A stretch of 10,748 nt of DNA, from positions 1-10,748 of the forward strand of contig VFHG01000102.1 of the NCBI GenBank assembly GCA_009392075.1, read 5' to 3'. The translations under genes and the position numbers were made by a program. Below the pieces are notes generated by a model. The model was not told the DNA's origin. It did no database searches and saw nothing but the letters and a program-made list of their open reading frames with translations. The stretch is from SAR202 cluster bacterium (GTDB lineage Bacteria; Chloroflexota; Dehalococcoidia; UBA3495). Shown piece by piece: positions 5,941 through 10,748 of the stretch (position 1 is its first letter; each line of letters opens with the position of its first letter).

Positions 5941-6807
5941 CTACCCCGAAACCGTTTCCTTAAACCGTTTGATGGCTTCTATGTGTTGGTCAGGGCCTTT
6001 TAGGCCGGCTCGCATGGTGTTGACGGACAGGTGGGTAGCGCCTGCTTCGTCCCAAGCGGCGGTCATCTTCTCCCAGTCTTCTTGTTTGTCGGTGGCGTAG
6101 GCGACCCGTCCCTCAATGCCAATTGCTTTGGGGTCGCGCCCGGCTTTGGTTGCATGTTCACGCATCTCGGCGATCTTCTCTTGACCGGCACTGTCGGGCT
6201 GGAATTGTGGGAACCAGCCGTCGGCCATCTTGCCAATGCGCCGAATCACCCGGTCTTCGCCGCCGCCCAGCCAAATGGGGATGGGCCGCTGTACCGGCAG
6301 TGGGTTGATGCCGGCGTTGGTCACCCTGTGGTAACGGCCGTCGAAGTCCACTGACTCCTGGGTCCAAAGGAGACGCAGCAGTTCGATCTGCTCTTCGCTG
6401 CGGCGGCCACGGTTGGTGAAGCTCTCGCCCAACGCCTCGTACTCGACCTCGTTCCAGCCGATGCCGATGCCCAGACGCAACCGGCCTCCGGTCAGAACGT
6501 CGACTTCGGCGGCTTGCTTGGCGACTAGGCCGGTCTGGCGCTGTCCTAGAATCAGAACGCCGGTGGTGAACTCAATCTTCTCGGTGATAGCGCCCAGGTA
6601 ACCGAACATGACGAATGGTTCATGGAACATGTCGTCCTTGTTGTAAGGCCGGTCCCAGCCATCCCGTTTGGTCTGGTCGGCACCCAGAACGTGGTCAAAG
6701 ACCAGGATATGGTCGTACCCCAGGTCTTCGGCGGCCTGGGCAAAGTCTTTGACGGCGGAAGGGTCTGCGCCGATCTCTGTCTGTGGGAATATGGCTCCTA
6801 GTCGCAT
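5941..6807 (-). CDS. LLM-class F420-dependent oxidoreductase (TIGR03619-like)
   Basis: This 288-aa protein belongs to the luciferase-like (LLM) flavin/F420 oxidoreductase superfamily, a cytosolic TIM barrel. Family features in order: MRLGAIFPQTEIGADP N-terminal strand, AAEDLGYDHILVFDHVLG (25-42), EPFVMFGYLGAIT, LILGQRQTGLVAKQAAEVD (85-103), the signature LTGGRLRLGIGIGWNEVEYEALG (105-127), RGRRSEEQIELLRLLW, then GRYHRV and PIPIWLGGG. The 'GIGWNEVEYEALG' pattern is typical of the Rv2161c-like F420 branch, so F420 rather than FMN is the likelier cofactor. The substrate cannot be deduced. The start at 6807 is preferred because GGAGG lies five bases upstream; an in-frame upstream start at 6831 would add MIRTLEAD and place the Shine-Dalgarno inside the gene. 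It is transcribed divergently from the formamidase gene. Confidence 0.88.
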   Translation of the reverse strand: MRLGAIFPQTEIGADPSAVKDFAQAAEDLGYDHILVFDHVLGADQTKRDGWDRPYNKDDMFHEPFVMFGYLGAITEKIEFTTGVLILGQRQTGLVAKQAAEVDVLTGGRLRLGIGIGWNEVEYEALGESFTNRGRRSEEQIELLRLLWTQESVDFDGRYHRVTNAGINPLPVQRPIPIWLGGGEDRVIRRIGKMADGWFPQFQPDSAGQEKIAEMREHATKAGRDPKAIGIEGRVAYATDKQEDWEKMTAAWDEAGATHLSVNTMRAGLKGPDQHIEAIKRFKETVSG

Positions 6808-6851
6808 ATCTGCCTCCAGTGTTCTAATCATTTCTTATTCAAATCACGCCC

Positions 6852-6880
6852 AGTATCCGAGTTTGTTGAGCCTGCGTCAA
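6852..6880 (-). promoter_or_regulatory. Promoter of the minus-strand LLM gene
   Basis: On the minus strand, TTGACG (6880-6875; 5 of 6 to consensus) is followed by a 17-nt spacer and GATACT (6857-6852; 4 of 6). Transcription would begin near 6845, about 38 nt before the chosen ATG at 6807. Confidence 0.55.
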
Positions 6881-6899
6881 CTAACAACATTTCTTGGTC

Positions 6900-6905
6900 T
6901 ATAAT
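6900..6905 (+). promoter_or_regulatory. -10 box of the formamidase gene
   Basis: A perfect TATAAT lies 42 bp before the ATG at 6948. The position for its -35 box overlaps the divergent gene's -35 (around 6875-6882) and matches consensus poorly, so this promoter may need an activator. The shared -35 zone suggests the divergent pair is co-regulated. Confidence 0.45.
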
Positions 6906-6947
6906 GCGTGAACTTTCGGACACGCAAAGCCAAATGGGAGGAAACCG

Positions 6948-8057
6948 ATGAAGAGCATTGAGCTGGACTACTCCAAACGGTGCGGCGATGAGCCCGAGAA
7001 GGGACACAACCGTTGGCACCCGGATATTCCGCCGGTGGTGGAAGCAGACCCCGGCGAAGAGGTTGTGATGCAGACCAGGCACGCCTTTGACGGGCAAATC
7101 ACGCCGACCACCATCGCCGACGACCTGTTGGGCACCGACCTTGGCCTGGTCCATCCCCTGACTGGCCCGGTGTTCGTGAAGGGGGCCGAGCCAGGCGACC
7201 TGCTGGAAGTGACGATTCAGCACATCGAGCCGGCCAGTTGGGGCTTTACCAGCATCCTGCCTGGGTTTGGATTCCTGAGGGACGTCTTCACCGAGCCGTA
7301 TCTGGTCCATTGGGCGATGAATGAGGGGTTTGCCCGTTCACCGCAGTTGCCGGGGGTAGCCATCCCTGAAGCGTCATTCATGGGCACGATAGGTGTCGCA
7401 CCTTCTCGGGCCCTGCGCCAGGAGATTCTGCTAAGAGAGGACGAATTGCTGCGCCGTGGCGGGATGGTAATTGGCCCAACACCGGCGGGCGCGGTCCCGG
7501 CCCAGGAGCCGTTCGCCAGCGAGGGCCTGCGGACCATTCCGCCCAGGGAGCACGGCGGCAACATGGATATCAAGCAGCTAACGGCCGGAACGAGGTTGAT
7601 GCTGCCGGTGTTCACCGAGGGCGCGCTATTCTCGGCCGGTGATGCCCACTACGCCCAGGGCGACTCGGAATGCTGCGGCACTGCGGTGGAGATGGACTGC
7701 ACACTACATGTGAGCTTCCGGCCGTTAAAAGGCGAGGCCGCCCGCCGTGGCATCCGCTTCCCGATCTTCGAGAGAGACGATTACTTCACGAGCCCCGAGA
7801 TGGCGGCGCCCCGGCGGTTCATCGCGGCCACGGGAATGTGCATCGCCGAGAACGGTGTGAACCAGTCGGAGGACGGCACTCTGGCGTCCAGAAACGCCCT
7901 CTTGAACATGATTCAGTTGCTGATAGAACGGGGCTGGTCCAGAGAGCAGGCCTACTGCATCTGCAGCGTGGCCGTGGACTTGAAGGTCAGCGAGGTTGTG
8001 GACGTGCCCAACTTCGTGGTCTCCGCGTTCCTGCCTCTGGATATCTTTGAGGATTGA
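6948..8057 (+). CDS. Acetamidase/formamidase family amidohydrolase
   Basis: Family members (FmdA_AmdA) hydrolyse formamide or acetamide to ammonia plus formate or acetate in the cytosol. The 369-aa protein shows the expected motifs: GHNRWHPDIPPV (19-30), the VVMQTRHAFDGQ region (39-50), VHPLTGPVFVKGAEPGDLLEV (68-88), EHGGNMDIKQLTAGTRLMLPV (201-221), then LFSAGDAHYAQGDSECCGTAVE (227-248) and a late SVAVDLKVSEVVDVPN. It is somewhat shorter than Methylophilus-type FmdA (about 400 aa). The first motif and the GD-H / GD-E-CGTA block make the formamidase-type reaction likely, but amide preference cannot be read from sequence. GGGAGG eight bases before the ATG supports the start. It lies divergent from one LLM oxidoreductase and directly upstream of another, suggesting a small-amide or C1/N-scavenging role. 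Confidence 0.92.
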   Translation: MKSIELDYSKRCGDEPEKGHNRWHPDIPPVVEADPGEEVVMQTRHAFDGQITPTTIADDLLGTDLGLVHPLTGPVFVKGAEPGDLLEVTIQHIEPASWGFTSILPGFGFLRDVFTEPYLVHWAMNEGFARSPQLPGVAIPEASFMGTIGVAPSRALRQEILLREDELLRRGGMVIGPTPAGAVPAQEPFASEGLRTIPPREHGGNMDIKQLTAGTRLMLPVFTEGALFSAGDAHYAQGDSECCGTAVEMDCTLHVSFRPLKGEAARRGIRFPIFERDDYFTSPEMAAPRRFIAATGMCIAENGVNQSEDGTLASRNALLNMIQLLIERGWSREQAYCICSVAVDLKVSEVVDVPNFVVSAFLPLDIFED

Positions 8058-8076
8058 TTTCGGGATGGGCTATACT
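8047..8076 (+). promoter_or_regulatory. Promoter of the second LLM gene, overlapping the formamidase 3' end
   Basis: TTGAGG (8047-8052) and TATACT (8071-8076; 5 of 6) are separated by an 18-nt spacer. The -35 box lies inside the last codons of the formamidase gene. The luciferase-like gene can thus be transcribed on its own as well as by readthrough. Its ATG at 8137 follows AAGGAG (8124-8129). Confidence 0.5.
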
Positions 8077-8136
8077 CCATGTGTCTGGCCGCCTGTTGAT
8101 CAGACCGTTAGATAGAAATTCGCAAGGAGCATCAAA

Positions 8137-9318
8137 ATGAAATTCGGACTGCTATTTGAGATGCAGCGTCCCTATGAAGGCACTGAAATCGACTGGAACG
8201 CCCTGTACCGGGAGACTCTTGACCAGTGCGAACTTGCCGACCAAGTGGGATTCGACAACCTCTGGTTCGTCGAGCACCACTTCTTGTTTGGGTTCTCCGG
8301 TTCTCCCTGTCCGGAAGTGATGTTCGGCGCGCTCAGCCAGCGCACCAAGAATATTCGCATCGGCTTCGGCGTGTCCGTCCTGCCCAACCACCATCCCATA
8401 AGGGTGGCGGAACGGGTGGCCATGGTCGACCAACTGACCAACGGCCGCGTGGAAGTGGGCACCGGCCGCTCCAACGCCTACGAACAGGTCGGTCAGGGCA
8501 TCGACCCTCGTGAGACCAGAGAGCGCTGGGATGAAGCTATAACCATGCTGCCCAAAATATGGCAGTCCGATGAATTTTCGTGGGAGGGCAAATATTGGAA
8601 CGTCCCGCCACGCCGGGTGCTTCCCAAACCCTTCCAGAAACCTCACCCTCGTTTGTACCTGGCCTGCACCCAAACCGAAAGCTTCAAACTGGCCGCCCAA
8701 AAGGGCATAGGCGTGTTGTCTTCAGCCTCATACGCAGTGGAGATTCTGAAAGAGCACGTTCAGGTCTACCGCGACGCCATCAAGGACGCCGACCCGGTGG
8801 GCGCCGAGATCAATAATTTCTGGGGCAACAATGTCCACTCCTTCTGCAGCAAAGATGACCAAGCGGCCAAGGAACTGTGCGCCGACTCCATGAAAACGTT
8901 CTTCGGGCCAGACAAACCCTACATCCAAGGCCGCATCAACGCTTACGAAGAACTGCTGGAGGCTTGGGGAGGGGTGCCCGATAACCTGAAGGCCGACTTT
9001 GGCCGCTGGCTGCGCCAGTCCGACGACGAGCACAAGGAGCAGGCCGCAGAAGCCGGCATTTCGCTGGACTCGGGTCCCGGCGCCGCACGGGCCGCAGTGG
9101 CCGAGCTAGACGCCAATGTCCTGGCAGACCGGGGCGTAATCATCGCCGGAAACCCTGAGAGTTGCATCAAGACCATCAAGATGTACGAGGACATCGGCGT
9201 CGATCAGATCATGCTAATCATGCAGACGGAAACCATCCCCCATGACAAGGTGATGGAGTCTATCGAGTTGTATGGCAAAGAGGTGATCCCGGCCTTCGCA
9301 GGTGTAAACGCGGCATAG
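8137..9318 (+). CDS. Luciferase-like (LLM class) flavin-dependent monooxygenase, 393 aa
   Basis: This is a 393-residue luciferase-like monooxygenase, presumably FMN-dependent and cytosolic. Visible features: MKFGLLFEMQRPYEG start, CELADQVGFDNLWFVEHHF (31-49) with the EHHF motif of the bacterial-luciferase branch, IRIGFGVSVLPNHHPIRVAER (73-93), MVDQLTNGRVEVGTGRSNAYE (96-116), a WEGKYWNVPPRRVLPKP strand, and a C-terminal IAGNPESCIKTIKMYEDIGVDQ segment with the usual barrel-closing pattern. At 393 aa it is longer than the 288-aa protein upstream, with extra helical sequence around residues 250-315. The two belong to different branches and are not recent duplicates. Such enzymes oxidise varied organic substrates using reduced flavin and O2. 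SAR202-type Chloroflexota are known for expanded sets of them. The substrate is unknown. Confidence 0.9.
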   Translation: MKFGLLFEMQRPYEGTEIDWNALYRETLDQCELADQVGFDNLWFVEHHFLFGFSGSPCPEVMFGALSQRTKNIRIGFGVSVLPNHHPIRVAERVAMVDQLTNGRVEVGTGRSNAYEQVGQGIDPRETRERWDEAITMLPKIWQSDEFSWEGKYWNVPPRRVLPKPFQKPHPRLYLACTQTESFKLAAQKGIGVLSSASYAVEILKEHVQVYRDAIKDADPVGAEINNFWGNNVHSFCSKDDQAAKELCADSMKTFFGPDKPYIQGRINAYEELLEAWGGVPDNLKADFGRWLRQSDDEHKEQAAEAGISLDSGPGAARAAVAELDANVLADRGVIIAGNPESCIKTIKMYEDIGVDQIMLIMQTETIPHDKVMESIELYGKEVIPAFAGVNAA

Positions 9319-9339
9319 ATCGCTATCAAACCGGAGATC

Positions 9340-9376
9340 AAAACACCCGCTCTTGTGACCGAGATCGGGTGTTTTT
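9340..9376 (+). terminator. Rho-independent terminator after the luciferase-like gene
   Basis: AAAACACCCG (9340-9349) pairs perfectly with CGGGTGTTTT (9366-9375). An inner CTC/GAG (9350-9352 with 9361-9363) extends the stem, and the T-run is 9372-9376. It lies 22 nt after the stop at 9318. The A-run on the left arm gives a T-run on the minus strand too, so it can also serve the convergent PfkB-family gene. Confidence 0.85.
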
Positions 9377-9410
9377 GTTGCCCACCCAACATCTGGGTCA
9401 CTTACGCCGG

Positions 9411-10364
9411 TTAAGTTCGCCGATCAATATCCGCCATTAAAGAATCGGCAAGACGTTCACCCTCAGTCACGGTAGCCACCTTGTATCCGGGGGAGGTGCA
9501 TTTAAGACTGGCTTGGGCGGTAGCGAAGCGGGCGCACCGCTCAATGGCCCAGCCTTGCAAGCTCCCGTAGATGTACCCCGCCGAGAAGCAAGAACCGGCC
9601 CCGTTGCCATCCACTACATCAACTTTAGGCGCATGCGCCCGGCCCAAATGACTTCCATCAGCCACCAGACAGCCGCGGCTCCCTCCTGTAACTAGGATTG
9701 TTCCAATCCCGGCATTCAGCAATTTTTGGGCGATGGACTCCATATCCTCGCCAGCGTCCGGTCCGTCGGCCGATACCTGGCAGACCGTCGTGTATGGGAC
9801 AATCTTGGACAGCAGTTCTTCGTTCGCGTACTGGGATTCAAGGTTCAAGAAGACAGGCACGCCCGATCGCGACGCCTGTTCCATCGGGCGCAAGATGTGG
9901 TCTCCGTCATACCAGTCGACGTACAGATATGCGGCATTTTCCAGCTGAGTCAGGTCGGCGGCGTCCAGAGTCGCCAACAATTCCGGGGTCCGCTTGTAGA
10001 AATAGGTGCGGGCGCCACTAGGGTCGGCGATGGAAAGCTCGGCCACTGTGGTAACTCTGGGATTGATGTTTACCTCGACCGGCAGGCCAAAGCTTTTGAC
10101 GGTGGCGGCTACTTTCTTGCCGAGATCGTCTTCGCCGACGGCGGATGGGATGAACTTGGATTCCTGTCCCCATTGGTGGAGCATACCGGCCACGATCGCC
10201 GCGTCATCCCCGAAAGAGTCGGTCAACTGGCTGATCGGCGTTCCGCCGTTGTGGACCGGCACTTGATCAACGACCATCAATTGCAGATAACTGAGCACAC
10301 CAAAGCAGACCACTTCGCCGTGGGAGGGTCGGCCGGGTGACTGGTCTTCGTTCAGTTGTTGCAT
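9411..10364 (-). CDS. PfkB/ribokinase-family protein with altered catalytic motif
   Basis: From the ATG at 10364 this is a 317-aa protein of the PfkB sugar/nucleoside kinase fold. Recognisable parts are an opening strand GEVVCFGVLSYLQLMVVD (16-33), the sugar-side DSFGDDAAIVAGMLHQWG (49-66), SAVGEDDLGKKV (74-85), LVTGGSRGCLV (224-234) and VDGNGAGSCFSAGYIYG (251-267). In normal PfkB kinases that last motif is DxxGAGDxF, whose second Asp is the catalytic base; here that residue is Ser258. The usual GGxxxNxA motif is also modified (SFGDDAA). The protein may be an atypical kinase or a non-catalytic binding protein. The start is uncertain. ATG 10364 has no Shine-Dalgarno but overlaps the end of a 17-codon leader ORF with a good one. 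A TTG start at 10436 would add 24 non-homologous residues. It converges on the luciferase-like gene. Confidence 0.82.
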   Translation of the reverse strand: MQQLNEDQSPGRPSHGEVVCFGVLSYLQLMVVDQVPVHNGGTPISQLTDSFGDDAAIVAGMLHQWGQESKFIPSAVGEDDLGKKVAATVKSFGLPVEVNINPRVTTVAELSIADPSGARTYFYKRTPELLATLDAADLTQLENAAYLYVDWYDGDHILRPMEQASRSGVPVFLNLESQYANEELLSKIVPYTTVCQVSADGPDAGEDMESIAQKLLNAGIGTILVTGGSRGCLVADGSHLGRAHAPKVDVVDGNGAGSCFSAGYIYGSLQGWAIERCARFATAQASLKCTSPGYKVATVTEGERLADSLMADIDRRT

Positions 10365-10405
10365 GGTAGGAAGCCGAGGGTAAGGTAATCCGATAATTGT
10401 GTCAT
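10352..10405 (-). CDS. Possible 17-codon leader peptide overlapping the PfkB-family start
   Basis: On the minus strand, AAGGA (10416-10412) is followed six bases later by ATG (10405), opening a 17-codon frame (MTQLSDYLTLGFLPCNN) that ends in TGA at 10354-10352. The stop overlaps the first codons of the PfkB-family gene (ATG at 10364) in another frame. That gene lacks its own Shine-Dalgarno, so this leader could deliver ribosomes to it by translational coupling. No attenuator-like codon run is seen. It could be chance. Confidence 0.35.
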   Translation of the reverse strand: MTQLSDYLTLGFLPCNN

Positions 10406-10560
10406 GTCGTATCCTTGTAGACAGTAGTATATCCAAATCACCGATACCTTAGGGTCCACTTTCCAATAACACCGGGCTCAAGGCATAATTAAGAATGCGC
10501 ACGGGGCGCAAGGGAAATTCGTGGGCGCTTTGATCTCAGAGCCGCAAAACGAGGGCTACG

Positions 10561-10748
10561 ATGAAACCTGTTTTCGCATTACTGTCGTTACTTCTTTTGG
10601 TGGCGGTCGCGTGTTCATCCGACTCCACCACCGATTCGGCCACTGACTCGGCTAACGGTTTAACGGCCGATTCAAACAGTGGGAGCAACGCGACTCAAAT
10701 GCCGTCCGGAGCATTAGGATCATCAACGCCCACTCCGGCCCCCCAGAC
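10561..10748 (+). CDS. Lipoprotein N-terminus (runs off right edge)
   Basis: The first 62 codons are visible. A classic lipoprotein signal peptide is present: short basic start MKP, hydrophobic core VFALLSLLLLVAVA, then Cys17 as the lipidation site followed by SSDS. The -3 position is Ala rather than the preferred Leu/Val, which is tolerated. After Cys17 comes a Ser/Thr/Asp/Asn-rich linker with DSATDSA-like repetition, then a Pro/Thr stretch (STPTPAPQ). This is the usual membrane-tethering spacer of a secreted domain that lies outside the window, such as a solute-binding or extracellular enzyme domain. GAGGG five bases before the ATG supports the start. A weak promoter is possible upstream (CATAAT at 10484-10489). 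Function unknown. Confidence 0.8.
   Translation, partial: MKPVFALLSLLLLVAVACSSDSTTDSATDSANGLTADSNSGSNATQMPSGALGSSTPTPAPQ

Noticed and set aside
5643..6003. Short plus-strand open frames in the intergenic region
   Set aside because: Arg/His-rich low-complexity translations with no Shine-Dalgarno; one of them runs into the antisense of the LLM gene.
6808..6831. Upstream start for the minus-strand LLM gene
   Set aside because: It would place the GGAGG ribosome binding site inside the coding sequence; the family begins at MRLGAIFPQ.
1..10748. tRNA, rRNA, CRISPR, insertion sequences, phage genes
   Set aside because: No cloverleaf, repeat-spacer pattern, transposase or phage-like protein was seen on either strand.

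Overview
The window looks like a fragment of an environmental, moderately high-GC bacterial genome. My best guess is a Chloroflexota member of the SAR202/Dehalococcoidia type. That guess rests on gene content (two unrelated luciferase-like monooxygenases, an acetamidase/formamidase, type III pantothenate kinase) and is inference, not a phylogenetic result. No mobile elements, CRISPR arrays, tRNA or rRNA genes were seen. TGA ends several genes here (M50 protease, coaX, formamidase), so the genetic code is standard apart from one recoded TGA.

Layout, left to right. (1) A minus-strand cluster (2209 down to 1) reads, in transcription order: an unrecognised 257-aa protein with an acidic tail, an M50 site-2-protease-like membrane protein, an unrecognised acidic 165-aa protein, and the first 36 codons of an amidohydrolase/dihydroorotase-like enzyme that leaves the window. 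Gaps are 23-67 nt, so this is probably one operon. (2) A divergent regulatory region (2210-2480) contains a 22-bp dyad, smaller hairpins and candidate -10 boxes on both strands. (3) On the plus strand follow a 49-aa small ORF (2481-2630) and then the highlight: a 242-codon gene (2651-3379) interrupted by one in-frame TGA at 3056-3058. Protein similarity continues in the same frame on both sides, and the TGA falls in a U-P-I-C motif of the PrdB/GrdB (D-proline/glycine reductase) selenoprotein family. A stem-loop of bacterial-SECIS type begins just after it. This is best read as a selenoprotein, not a pseudogene. (4) coaX and coaBC (3526-5512) form a CoA-biosynthesis operon with a good promoter and a strong terminator-like hairpin. 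(5) A gene-free stretch of about 430 bases (5513-5940) holds several hairpins. (6) A divergent pair follows: a minus-strand F420-type LLM oxidoreductase (5941-6807) and a plus-strand formamidase (6948-8057). A second luciferase-like monooxygenase (8137-9318) comes next, ending in a Rho-independent terminator. (7) A minus-strand PfkB-family protein (9411-10364) has Ser where the family has its catalytic Asp. (8) A plus-strand lipoprotein starts at 10561 and runs off the right edge.

Functionally, coaX and coaBC supply two non-adjacent steps of pantothenate-to-CoA conversion (phosphorylation, then cysteine coupling plus decarboxylation). The LLM/formamidase group suggests oxidation of small organic compounds, with formamide or related amides hydrolysed to ammonia and acid. 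The PrdB-like selenoprotein lies far from any visible PrdA or Grd partner, so its substrate is unknown.
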